Shown: positions 51,777-60,744 of the stretch, piece after piece
Numbering within the stretch: position 1 is the stretch's first letter
How the letters are laid out: each line of letters starts with the position of its first letter
NCBI RefSeq assembly: GCF_013408565.1
Contig: NZ_JACBZX010000001.1
Span: 806,001 to 870,000, forward strand
Origin: Janibacter alkaliphilus
GTDB lineage: Bacteria; Actinomycetota; Actinomycetes; Actinomycetales; Dermatophilaceae
Direction of reading: 5' to 3'
Length of the DNA stretch: 64,000 nucleotides
The notes under the pieces: model-generated
Database searches by the model: none
Told to the model about the DNA's origin: nothing
The model's input: only the letters and a program-made list of their open reading frames with translations
Translations under genes and position numbers: made by a program

Positions 51777-54700
51777 ATGGCGAGGACGCCCCTGGGCTGG
51801 CCGGTGGTGCGCCAGCTGCTCTCCGGCGACTACCTCGGCCGCGGCGCCGCGGTGCAGAGCCGGCAGACCCGCGAGATGACCCCGCGCACCGCCGAGGCCG
51901 ACCGCGTCGTGCAGAGCGTCTGCCCCTACTGCGCCGTCGGCTGCGGTCAGCGGGTCTTCGTCAAGGACGAGCAGGTCACCCAGATCGAGGGCGACCCGGA
52001 CTCGCCGATCAGCCGGGGCCGGCTGTGCCCCAAGGGGTCCGCCAGCGAGCAGCTGGTCAACTCCCCCACCCGGCAGACCGAGGTGCTCTACCGCGCGCCC
52101 GGCGCCACCGACTTCCAGACCATCGAGCGGGACACCGCGATCGACATGATCGCCGACCGCTTCGTCGCCGCCCGCGCCGCCCACTGGCAGGACGTCGACG
52201 ACCAGGGCCGCGAGGTCCGCCGCACGATGGGCATCGCCTCGCTCGGGGGAGCCACCCTCGACAACGAGGAGAACTACCTCATCAAGAAGCTCTTCACCGC
52301 GGCCGGCGCCATCCAGATCGAGAACCAGGCCCGGATCTGACACAGCTCCACGGTCCCCAGTCTGGGGACCTCGTTCGGCCGCGGCGGCGCCACCCAGTCC
52401 CTGCAGGACATGGCCAACGCGGACTGCATCATCATCCAGGGCTCGAACATGGCCGAGTGCCACCCGGTGGGCTTCCAGTGGGTCGCCGAGGCCAAGGCCC
52501 GCGGGGCCCGGATCATCCACGTCGACCCGCGCTTCACCCGCACCTCGGCGATCGCCGACACCCACGTGCCGATCCGCGCCGGCACCGACGTCGTGCTGCT
52601 CGGCGCGCTCATCCACCACGTGCTGAGCACGCAGACCTACTTCCACGACTACGTGCGCGCCTACACCAACGCGACCACGCTGATCAGCGAGGACTACCAG
52701 GACACCGAGGACCTCGACGGCATCTTCTCCGGCTACGACGAGGAGACCGGCGGCTACGACCGCGCCTCGTGGGCCTACGACCTCGACGAGCACGGTGCCC
52801 CGCGGCGCGACGAGAGCATGACCCACCCGCGGTCCGTGCTGCAGATCCTCGCCCGGCACTACGCGCGCTACACCCCGGAGATGGTCGAGCAGACCTGCGG
52901 CATCCCGGTCGCCCAGTTCCACGAGATCGCCCGGGCCCTGGTCGAGAGCTCCGGCCGGGAGCGGACCACCTGCTTCGCCTACGCGGTGGGCTGGACCCAG
53001 CACAGCCTGGGTGCCCAGTTCATCCGCACCGCGGCCATCCTGCAGCTGCTCATGGGCAACGTCGGCCGCCCCGGCAGCGGGATCATGGCGCTGCGCGGGC
53101 ACGCCAGCATCCAGGGCTCGACCGACATCCCGACCCTCTTCAACCTGCTGCCCGGCTACCTGCCGATGCCGATGGCCGGCCAGCACCGCACCCTGGCCGA
53201 GTACCTCGCCGGGATCGCCTCGCCGCAGCAGAAGGGCTACTGGGCGGACGCGGACGCCTACACGGTGAGCCTGCTGAAGTCGTGGTGGGGTGAGGCGGCC
53301 ACCGCCGAGAACGACTTCGCCTACGACTACCTGCCCCGGCTGACCGGTGCGCACGGCACGTACCAGACGGTGATGTCGATGCTCGAGGACGAGGTCGACG
53401 GCTACTTCGTGCTCGGCCAGAACCCAGCCGTCGGCTCGGCGCACGGGCGGATGCAGCGGCTGGCGATGGCCCACCTGAAGTGGATGGTGGTCCGCGACTT
53501 CCAGCTCATCGAGACCGCCACCTTCTGGCGCGACGCCCCGGAGATCGCCACCGGCGAGCTGGTCACCGAGGACATCGGCACCGAGGTCTTCTTCCTGCCG
53601 GCGGCCACCCACGTCGAGAAGCGCGGCACCTTCACCCAGACCCAGCGGCTGCTGCAGTGGCGCCACCAGGCGGTCGCCCCGCCGGGCCAGGCGCAGAGCG
53701 AGCTCGACTTCTTCCACGACCTCGGGGTGCGCATCCGCCAGCGCCTGGCCGGGTCCACCGACCCCCGCGACCGCCCGCTGCTCGACCTCACCTGGGACTA
53801 CCCGCTCGACGAGCACGGCGAGGTCGACGCCGAGGCGGTGCTGCGCGAGATCAACGGCGAGCACCTCACCGGGGAGCAGGCCGGGCAGCCGCTCGACGGC
53901 TTCGCGCAGATGCGGGCCGACGGCTCGACGACCGGCGGGTGCTGGATCTACTCCGGGGTCTTCGCCGGCGGCGTGAACCGGGCGGCGAACCGGGCACCCC
54001 ACGGCGGCGACGAGGTCGCCTCGCAGTGGGGCTGGGCCTGGCCGATGAACCGCCGGATGCTCTACAACCGCGCCTCCGCCGACCCGGAGGGCAGGCCGTG
54101 GAGCGAGCGCAAGCGATACCTGTGGTGGGACGAAGAGACCGGCCGCTGGACCGGGCCGGACGTCCCCGACTTCCCGGTGGACCGGGCCCCCGGCGCCCGC
54201 CCGGAGGGCGAAGGGGGACCGGCCGCCCTGGCCGGGGTCGACCCCTTCGTCATGCAGCCGGACGGCAAGGGCTGGCTCTTCGCGCCGAAGGGGATGGTCG
54301 ACGGGCCGCTGCCGACGCACTACGAGGCGCAGGAGTCGCCGGTGGTCAACCCGCTCTACCCGCAGCAGCGCAACCCGGGCCGGCGCACCTTCCCGCGCAA
54401 GGACAACCTCTTCGCGCCGTCCGGGGAGGACCCGGGCAGCGGGGTCTACCCCTTCGTCTTCACCACCTACCGGCTCACGGAGCACCACACGGCCGGCGGG
54501 ATGAGCCGGTGGCTGCCGTATCTCTCCGAGCTGCAGCCGGCGATGTTCTGCGAGGTCTCCCCGGAGCTGGCGCAGCAGCGCGGGCTGAGCAACGGCGGCT
54601 GGGCGACGCTGGTCAGCCCGCGGGCGGCGATCGAGGCGCGGGTGCTGGTCACCGAGCGGATGACCCCGCTGCGGGTCGGCGGGCGCACCGTGCACCAGAT

Positions 54701-54971
54701 CGGGCTGCCCTACCACTGGGGGGTCGGTGGCGACGCGGTCGTCGAGGGCGACGCGGCCAACGACCTGCTCGGCGTCGTGCTCGACCCGAACGTGCAGATC
54801 CAGGAGTCGAAGGTGGGATCCTGCGACATCCGGGCCGGTCGCCGACCGCGTGGCGAGGAGCTGCTGCGGCTCGTCGCCGAGTACCAGTCGCTCGCCGGTG
54901 CGACCGTGGAGACCGACAACGAGCGGCTCGACCCGGGCGTGGGGTCGCCGACCGAGGAGGAGGACGTCTGA
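51777..54971 (+). CDS. fdhA: formate dehydrogenase catalytic subunit, selenoprotein (UGA read as Sec188)
   Basis: Oxidises formate to CO2 at a molybdo- or tungsto-bis-pterin centre. Translation of 51777-54971 gives 1064 residues if the in-frame TGA at 52338 is read as selenocysteine; both sides align with FdnG-type enzymes (ENQARI before, Sec-His and TSFGRGGATQSLQDM after). The 4Fe-4S motif is C49-x2-C52-x3-C56-x27-C84. A SECIS-like hairpin starts 12 bases after the TGA. The start follows a GGGAGGGCGGG site, and no twin-arginine signal is present, suggesting a cytoplasm-facing enzyme. Its stop overlaps the fdhB start (TGATG). Genes for Sec insertion lie about 5 kb downstream. Automated callers would split it into two ORFs. 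Confidence 0.95.
52338..52370 (+). promoter_or_regulatory. selenocysteine codon and bacterial SECIS hairpin
   Basis: UGA (52338-52340) is followed after 11 bases by the stem GGTCCCC (52352-52358), loop AGTCT, and GGGGACC (52364-52370). An additional A-T pair can close the loop to GTC. A short apical loop with an exposed G-U at this distance is what bacterial SelB recognises. Confidence 0.85.
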
Positions 54972-55951
54972 TGGGCTACCTGAGCCGCCAGCTGTCCGGG
55001 CGCACCGACGTCGCCGAGGACGCCGGCTGGACCGACCCGCCGCCGCGGAAGGGGTTCTTCACCGACACCTCGATCTGCATCGGCTGCAAGGCCTGCGAGG
55101 TCGCCTGCAAGGAGTGGAACGCGATCCCGCTGGACGGGCTGGGCATGACCGGGAACTCCTACGACAACACCGGCGACCTCGGCGCGAGCACCTGGCGGCA
55201 CGTCGCCTTCGTCGAGCAGGGTGCCGAGCGGGTCGCCCAGGCGCGAGAGTCCGGGCAGCGGCTCGTCGACCTCGGGATGCCGGGGGTCGGGGCGCCCGAG
55301 CCCGCGCCGGTCGGGACGACCGCGCACGGGGTGCCGCTGCCGAGCTTCCGCTGGCTGATGTCCTCGGACGTGTGCAAGCACTGCACCCACGCGGGCTGCC
55401 TCGACGTGTGCCCGACGGGGGCGCTCTTCCGCAGCGAGTTCGGCACGGTCGTCGTGCAGGCCGACGTGTGCAACGGCTGCGGCTACTGCGTCGGGGCGTG
55501 CCCCTTCGGGGTCATCGAGCGGCGGTCTCAGGACGAGGTGACCAGCACCCGACGGGACGGGCACGTGCCGAACGTCGGTGTCGCCCAGAAGTGCACGCTC
55601 TGCTACGACCGGCTCGGCGAGGACCAGACCCCGGCGTGCGCGCAGACCTGCCCGACGACGTCGATCCGCTTCGGGGACCACGCGGACATGGTCGCGGAGG
55701 CGCAGGAGCGGGTGTCCGCGTTGCACGCCCAGGGGATCACCGAGGCGCGGCTCTACGGCGCGAACGAGAACGACGGCGTGGGCGGCACCGGGTCGGTCTT
55801 CCTGCTGCTGGACGAGCCGGAGGTCTACGGGCTGCCGCCGGACCCGGTCGTGCCGACGGCGCACCTGCCGGAGATGTTCCGGATGGCCGGCACGGCCGCG
55901 CTCGGTCTGCTCGGGGTGGCCGCGGCCTCCTTCCTCGGAGGGCGGCGGTGA
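54971..55951 (+). CDS. fdhB: formate dehydrogenase iron-sulfur subunit
   Basis: 326 residues carrying four 4Fe-4S clusters through CIGCKACEVACKEWN, CKHCTHAGCLDVCPTGAL, CNGCGYCVGACPFGVI and CTLCYDR...ACAQTCPTTSI. A single C-terminal helix (AGTAALGLLGVAAASFLG) would tie it to the membrane. It passes electrons from the selenoprotein to the NrfD-type subunit. The start overlaps the catalytic gene by one base and its stop overlaps the next GTG, so stoichiometric translation is expected. Confidence 0.93.
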   Translation: MGYLSRQLSGRTDVAEDAGWTDPPPRKGFFTDTSICIGCKACEVACKEWNAIPLDGLGMTGNSYDNTGDLGASTWRHVAFVEQGAERVAQARESGQRLVDLGMPGVGAPEPAPVGTTAHGVPLPSFRWLMSSDVCKHCTHAGCLDVCPTGALFRSEFGTVVVQADVCNGCGYCVGACPFGVIERRSQDEVTSTRRDGHVPNVGVAQKCTLCYDRLGEDQTPACAQTCPTTSIRFGDHADMVAEAQERVSALHAQGITEARLYGANENDGVGGTGSVFLLLDEPEVYGLPPDPVVPTAHLPEMFRMAGTAALGLLGVAAASFLGGRR

Positions 55952-57108
55952 GCACCTCCCCCTTCGACAGCTACCGGCCGCCGGAGGGCGAAGGGCGCCG
56001 CCGGCGCCGTGGTGGTGAGCGTGGCGGTGACCGCAGCGCTGCTGGTGGTGCCGGGTCGGGCGGGCGGCGCGAGCGTGCCGGGGACTGGCTGACCGGTCGG
56101 GCCCGGGGGCGCGGCGAGCAGCCGGTGGTGCCCGAGCCGGAGTTCGCCTCGTACTACGGGCAGCCGGTGGTCAAGCCGGTGCCGTGGGGGCACGAGATCC
56201 CGGCCTACCTCTTCCTCGGCGGGCTGGCCGCCGGGTCGGGGATGCTCGCCGCGGGGGCGCACGCCACCGGGCTCGCGGTGCTGCGGCGGAACGCGCGGCT
56301 GACGTCGATGACCGCGGTCGCGCTCAGCGGGGCGGCGCTGGTGGCGGACCTGGGGCGGCCGGAGCGCTTCCTCAACATGATGCGCACGGTGAAGCTGACC
56401 TCGCCGATGTCGGTGGGCACGTGGATCTTCAGCGGGTTCAGCGGGTTCGCGTCGGTGGCGACGGCGGCCGAGGTGGACCGGATGCTCGGCGGGCGCGACG
56501 GTGGGCGGGGCCTGCCGGTGGTCGGGTCGCTGCTGCGCTGGGTCGAGCCGGTCGGCAGCCTCGGCGCGTTCTTCTTCGGTCCGCCGCTGGCGGCGTACAC
56601 CGCGGTGCTGCTCTCGGACACCGCGACCCCGGTGTGGTTCGAGTCGCGGCGAGGGCTGCCCTTCGTCTTCGTCTCCTCGGCGGCGATGGCCTCCGGCGGC
56701 ATGCAACTCGTGCTCACCCCGGCTGCCGAGACGGTGCCGGCGCAGCGGCTGGCGGTGCTCGGCGCGGTCGGGGACTACGTGGCGATGGAGCGGGTGGAGC
56801 GGCACCTGCACGGGCTGGGCATCGACGACGTGCTGCACGAGGGGGCTGCCGGGCAGAAGCTGCGGGCGGCCAAGGCGCTGACCGTCGGCGGCGGGGTGCT
56901 CTCGCTGCTGGCGCGACGCTCGCGGCTGGCCGCGGTGGCCTGCGGGCTGGCGCTCGCGGCCGGGTCGGCGCTGACCCGCTTCGCGGTCGTCGAGGCCGGT
57001 CAGGAGTCGGCGCGCGACCCGCGGCACACGGTGGCGACCCAGCAGGCGCGGCTGGAGGAGCGCCGGGCGCGCGGGGTCGTCGACGACAGCATCACGACTG
57101 CGGGCTGA
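55948..57108 (+). CDS. NrfD/PsrC-type membrane subunit of the formate dehydrogenase
   Basis: 386 residues. A 75-residue basic, disordered N-terminus precedes the membrane part, which opens with VPWGHEIPAYLFLGGLAAGSGML, typical of NrfD. About eight helices follow, plus the conserved DLGRPERFLNMMRTVKLTSPMSVGTW loop. NrfD subunits exchange electrons with menaquinone. Unlike the cytochrome b of E. coli FdnI, no haem-ligand pattern is evident. The GTG start overlaps fdhB by four bases. The end overlaps the convergent neighbour by 17 bp. Confidence 0.87.
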   Translation: MSTSPFDSYRPPEGEGRRRRRGGERGGDRSAAGGAGSGGRRERAGDWLTGRARGRGEQPVVPEPEFASYYGQPVVKPVPWGHEIPAYLFLGGLAAGSGMLAAGAHATGLAVLRRNARLTSMTAVALSGAALVADLGRPERFLNMMRTVKLTSPMSVGTWIFSGFSGFASVATAAEVDRMLGGRDGGRGLPVVGSLLRWVEPVGSLGAFFFGPPLAAYTAVLLSDTATPVWFESRRGLPFVFVSSAAMASGGMQLVLTPAAETVPAQRLAVLGAVGDYVAMERVERHLHGLGIDDVLHEGAAGQKLRAAKALTVGGGVLSLLARRSRLAAVACGLALAAGSALTRFAVVEAGQESARDPRHTVATQQARLEERRARGVVDDSITTAG

Positions 57109-57622
57109 CCGCCTCGGCCTGGCCTCGGGGCCAGAGCACCGCGGGTGTCTCGCCGAGAGTGAGCAGCACGATCAGCTCACCGTCCCCGGCCGGGGTGCTC
57201 AGCGCGATCCGCTCCCCTCCTGCGGGGTCGAGGACTCCCGTGGGGGCCGGACCGGCGGGCCAGGTCAGCTCCCGGCCGTCGTCGAGCCGCACCCGGACCG
57301 TGCGTTTGGTCCCTGCGACCGCGGTCGCAGGGACCAGCTCCTCAACGGGTCGTCGGGCGGCGCGCAACGTCCGGAACCCACCGGTCACCCACAGCGCGAA
57401 GGGGAGGACGATCGCGAGGACGACCGTGTTCCGGACCAGCTCGGTGACCCAGAACAGCTCATCGCTGAGGGCGAGCCCGATGAGCGTGGCCACCGCGACG
57501 CCGAGCACACCGGCCAGGACGCACGTAGCCACTGTCCGTCGTCGCAATCGCACCTGCTCCTGTCGCAGCCAGGCAAGGCGGCGCGGCACGTCGGTGATGG
57601 GTGCGCTCGTGCTGTCCTGCAC
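57092..57622 (-). CDS. hypothetical membrane protein, two helices
   Basis: 176 residues. Two helices (about 32-52 and 60-82) are followed by a beta-rich tail (RTVRVRLDDGRELTWPAGPAPTGVLDP...GELIVLLTLGETPAVLW). Not recognised. It overlaps the 3' end of the NrfD-type gene on the opposite strand by 17 bp. GTG start at 57622. Confidence 0.6.
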   Translation of the reverse strand: MQDSTSAPITDVPRRLAWLRQEQVRLRRRTVATCVLAGVLGVAVATLIGLALSDELFWVTELVRNTVVLAIVLPFALWVTGGFRTLRAARRPVEELVPATAVAGTKRTVRVRLDDGRELTWPAGPAPTGVLDPAGGERIALSTPAGDGELIVLLTLGETPAVLWPRGQAEAVSPQS

Positions 57623-57763
57623 CGCTGCTCCCTTCGCCGAGCTCGTCGATCATCGTGCTCCACGCTAGGCGACGCGCGCCTTCCTCGTGGCTACGTCGCT
57701 GCCCCGTCTCGTGGGTCACCGGCGAAGGACGGGTCCGATGCACGCCTGTCGGTACCCGTCCGT

Positions 57764-59251
57764 TTAGACCGCGTGCACCCGCGTGAGGAGCCGCCGTCCC
57801 GACGCGCGGTCGTCGCGGTGGGTGAGCTGTCCGCCGGGCAGGCTGAAGCCCACGGCCCCCAGGGTCCGCCCCAAGAGCATCATCGACATCTGCCACACCG
57901 GCACCTCGGCGTGCCCTTCATCCGGCGACCCCCACCGCTCCCAGCGAAGGGCGAGGTCCAGGACGTGGTGCCCGTCGTCCGTCAGCGCCAGGGCGAGCGC
58001 CGCCTCGCCGCCAGGACGCAGCACCCGCACCATCTCCCGGGCCGCGATCACGAGCATCTCCGGCGACAGCTGGTCCAGGCCGCCCCAGGAGACGATCGCG
58101 TCCACGGATCCGTCGCCAAGGGGCAGATCCAGCGCCGACCCCTCGCGCAGGTCGAGGTCGGGGTGCCGGCGGCGCCCTTCGCGGATCATCGCCGGGGCGA
58201 CGTCGACACCGGTGACCCGGCACCCCGAGTTCGCCACCAGCCGGGCCACCCGGCCTGTCCCGCAGCCGAGGTCGAGGACCTCATGGCCGGCTGGCCACTC
58301 CGCGACGGTCGTCTTCAGCCAGTCCCTCTCCCGGACGAGCAGGTCGCTGAGGTCGTGCGACATGGCAGCCGCCAGCTGGTCGTCGATGATGCTCGGCAAC
58401 CTCTCGACCGCCTCGAGCGCCGGCGGCAGCGCCGAGACATAGCCGGGATCGAGCGCTAGCGGCACGCCGAACGCGTGGACCGGGGCATCCGGTCCGGCCT
58501 CCTCGGCGAGCTCGTCGGGGTCGATGTCCGCGAGCGAGAGCAGGTCGAGGTGCACCCCGAGCAGGCGACCCTCGGCATCGCGGGTCAGCAGGATCGGCAC
58601 ATCACCGTCGCCCTGCAGGCTGAGCACCAGCAGCTCTTCGCCCTCACGGCCGGCGGTGACCGCGTAGGTGCCGTCCAGGCCCTCGCTGCCGTCGAGCTCG
58701 AGCGAGCGTCGCAGGTACCCACCGGTGCCGTGGTAGACCCGGCTCCACCAGCCGTCGTCGCCGAGCGGGATGGTCGTGGCCGCCTCCGCGTCGACGAGTC
58801 CCACGGTCGCCGAGTCCACCGGGAGGCTGCCGACGTCAGCGCCGAACCTGGGCCGCTGGTCATCGCGCAGGACGAAGGGCCGATCGCCCCATGGGGACCA
58901 CCGGGTCACCTCGGCAGGCTCGCCCTCGGCGAGGTGCAGGCTCACCGCTGCCCAGATCGTGACGATGCCCTCCTCGTCCAGGTCGTCGTCGGGACCCGGC
59001 TCCGGCAGCGGTTCGCCGTCGATACCCGTCCACCCGCGGTCCACGACGGGGGTCACGCTGATCCGGTGGACCCCGGCCGGGACGTCCAGGACGATCGGGG
59101 ACTCCGGCTCGGCGAAGGGGTCCAGCACCGCGAGACACCCGGTGGGCACCGCCAGCGTGCCGAGGTCCCGCTCGGGCAGGACCGTCAGACCCCAGCCCGG
59201 CGGACCCGAGCCCGGCCCTCGACCCGCGACGAAGTTCTCCGGCAGCGCCAT
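57764..59251 (-). CDS. DUF4241 domain fused to a class I SAM methyltransferase
   Basis: 495 residues. The N-terminal half has the DUF4241 pattern (GTLAVPTGCLAVLDPFAEPES, VLDVPAGVHRISVTPV, WSRVYHGTGGYLRRS). The C-terminal part is a Rossmann methyltransferase with HEVLDLGCGTGRVARLVA (near 325-340) and VSWGGLDQLSPEML. The fusion is continuous with no frame break. The chosen ATG is 59251; the upstream extension overlaps selD. I do not recognise a described protein with this architecture; substrate unknown. Lies between the formate dehydrogenase and selenium genes. Confidence 0.75.
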   Translation of the reverse strand: MALPENFVAGRGPGSGPPGWGLTVLPERDLGTLAVPTGCLAVLDPFAEPESPIVLDVPAGVHRISVTPVVDRGWTGIDGEPLPEPGPDDDLDEEGIVTIWAAVSLHLAEGEPAEVTRWSPWGDRPFVLRDDQRPRFGADVGSLPVDSATVGLVDAEAATTIPLGDDGWWSRVYHGTGGYLRRSLELDGSEGLDGTYAVTAGREGEELLVLSLQGDGDVPILLTRDAEGRLLGVHLDLLSLADIDPDELAEEAGPDAPVHAFGVPLALDPGYVSALPPALEAVERLPSIIDDQLAAAMSHDLSDLLVRERDWLKTTVAEWPAGHEVLDLGCGTGRVARLVANSGCRVTGVDVAPAMIREGRRRHPDLDLREGSALDLPLGDGSVDAIVSWGGLDQLSPEMLVIAAREMVRVLRPGGEAALALALTDDGHHVLDLALRWERWGSPDEGHAEVPVWQMSMMLLGRTLGAVGFSLPGGQLTHRDDRASGRRLLTRVHAV

Positions 59252-59279
59252 GGCGCTCACGCTAGCCCGTCGCCGCAGG

Positions 59280-60314
59280 TCAGCCCACCGTGACGGTGAC
59301 CCCGTCGCCGAGCGACCCCCCGGGCACGGTCTCGCCGACCACCGGGGCGCCCGGGATCTCACCGACGACGAGCAGGCCGCCGGAGGTCTGGGCGTCGGCG
59401 AGCAGGATCAGCTCGTCCTCGCCCACCCCGTCCACGGCGAGGTGCGGACGCACCCAGTCGAGGTTGCGCCGCGAGCCGCCGGGGACGTTGCCGGCGGCCA
59501 GCGCCTCGCGGGCGCCTTCGACGTAGGGCACCGCGGACGGGTCGATCCGGGCCGCCACCCCGGAGGCGCGGCACATCTTGTGCAGGTGGCCGAGCAGGCC
59601 GAAGCCGGTGACGTCGGTGGCGGCGCGCACCCCGGCCTCCAGCGCGGCCCGGGAGGCCTCCCGGTTCAGCGTCGTCATCACCGCGACCGCCTGGAGGCTC
59701 ACCTCGCCGGTGCTCTTGTGCCGGTTGTTGAGGATGCCCAGCCCGAGCGGCTTGGTGAGGCTGATCGACCGTCCCGGCTCGGCGGCGTCGTTGCGCAGCA
59801 GGCGATCCGGGTCGCCGGTTCCGGTGACCGCCATCCCGTAGATCGGCTCCGGGTTGTCGATGCTGTGCCCGCCGATGACCGGGCACCCGGCCTGGGCGCC
59901 GATGTCGAGGCCGCCGCGCAGCACCTCGCGGATCACCTCGCCGGGGATGACGTCGCGGGGCCAGCCGACGAGGTTGATCGCCATCACCGGGGTGCCGCCC
60001 ATGGCGTAGATGTCGGAGAGCGCGTTGGCGGCCGCGATCCGGCCCCAGTCGTAGGGGTCGTCGACGACCGGGGTGAAGAAGTCCGCGGTCGAGATGACCG
60101 CGGTGCCGCCGTCGAGGCGCACCGCTGCGGCGTCGTCGCCGTCGTCCAGCCCGACGAGCACCTCCCGCGCCGGGTCGGGCACGCCGGCCCGCAGGTCGGC
60201 GACGACCTCCTCCAGCTCGCCGGGCGGGATCTTGCAGGCGCACCCGCCGCCGTGGGCGTACTGGGTGAGTCGCTGGGTCAGGCCGGCCGGGAACGACGCG
60301 TGCTGCTCTGCCAT
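59280..60314 (-). CDS. selD: selenophosphate synthetase (selenide, water dikinase)
   Basis: 344 residues. Makes selenophosphate from selenide and ATP. The N-terminal catalytic segment reads YAHGGGC25-A-C27-K28, that is cysteine, not selenocysteine, at the active site. The ATP/metal part follows (LDDGDDAAAV, DFFTPVVDDPYDWGRIAAANALSDIYAMGG) with the GHSIDNPEP motif. ATG 60314 gives the normal start. It is leftward, downstream of tRNA-Sec on the same strand and divergent from selA-selB. It supplies selenium for the formate dehydrogenase upstream. Confidence 0.95.
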   Translation of the reverse strand: MAEQHASFPAGLTQRLTQYAHGGGCACKIPPGELEEVVADLRAGVPDPAREVLVGLDDGDDAAAVRLDGGTAVISTADFFTPVVDDPYDWGRIAAANALSDIYAMGGTPVMAINLVGWPRDVIPGEVIREVLRGGLDIGAQAGCPVIGGHSIDNPEPIYGMAVTGTGDPDRLLRNDAAEPGRSISLTKPLGLGILNNRHKSTGEVSLQAVAVMTTLNREASRAALEAGVRAATDVTGFGLLGHLHKMCRASGVAARIDPSAVPYVEGAREALAAGNVPGGSRRNLDWVRPHLAVDGVGEDELILLADAQTSGGLLVVGEIPGAPVVGETVPGGSLGDGVTVTVG

Positions 60315-60392
60315 GCCCCCGACCCTAGGCCCGCCCCCTCCCCCTGTCCCCGCCAGTTCCCTCCCCCGCCGCCCCCCGTTCTGTCCCAACCG

Positions 60393-60412
60393 CCTAGGCA
60401 GCTGCATCCGCT
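60393..60412 (-). promoter_or_regulatory. shared 20-base element upstream of selD
   Basis: The minus strand reads AGCGGATGCAGCTGCCTAGG, identical to 51643-51662 before fdhA, and lies 79 to 98 bases before the selD start. It overlaps one end of the 28-bp palindrome 60406-60433. Confidence 0.5.
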
Positions 60413-60433
60413 GCGCTTGCAAGCGCAGCGGAT
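60406..60433. repeat. 28-bp perfect palindrome upstream of selD
   Basis: The half-site ATCCGCTGCGCTTG is perfectly self-complementary with the following 14 bases. It sits between selD and tRNA-Sec, where it could be an operator or a processing/termination structure of the tRNA transcript. The rest of the gap 60315-60557 shows nothing else. Confidence 0.6.
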
Positions 60434-60557
60434 AGGGACAAGCTGAGCGGATGGGCGAAGGGTGGTGCGTCGAGAAGCCCGACAGTGATTCGGGTGGCGC
60501 GAACGGGGTGCGGGTGTCCGCGGGCGCGGTGGCGGCTGCAGACGAGAAGGGGGCTGG

Positions 60558-60650
60558 CGGAGGCGGACGGGAATCGAACCCGCCAGACCGAGATGCTCGG
60601 CCTCACCGGTGTTGAAGACCGGGGAGCCCACCAGGTGCCCAGACGCCTCC
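60558..60650 (-). tRNA. selC: tRNA-Sec (anticodon UCA)
   Basis: 93 bases, longer than ordinary tRNAs because of the long variable arm. The acceptor GGAGGCG pairs with CGCCTCC, with a G discriminator and no encoded CCA in place. The T arm is CGGG-TTCGATT-CCCG. The anticodon loop CTTCAAC has TCA at 60615-60613, reading UGA. It lies between selD and selA. Confidence 0.93.
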
Positions 60651-60744
60651 ACCGAGCACGGTAGACCACCGTGGCACCGCTCGCAGCCGCGCCCTTCGCC
60701 GCCTCACCTGCCCGCCGCCCACCACCGCGACTAGGGTCGGCCGC

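Noticed and set aside
52338..52410. Frameshift or nonsense mutation splitting fdhA
   Set aside because: Both halves are in the same frame, the TGA aligns with the Sec site of FdnG-type enzymes, a SECIS-like hairpin follows, and selA, selB, selD and tRNA-Sec are nearby.
60278..60652. Short open frame across tRNA-Sec and the selD leader
   Set aside because: It overlaps the tRNA gene and has no ribosome-binding site or recognisable domain.
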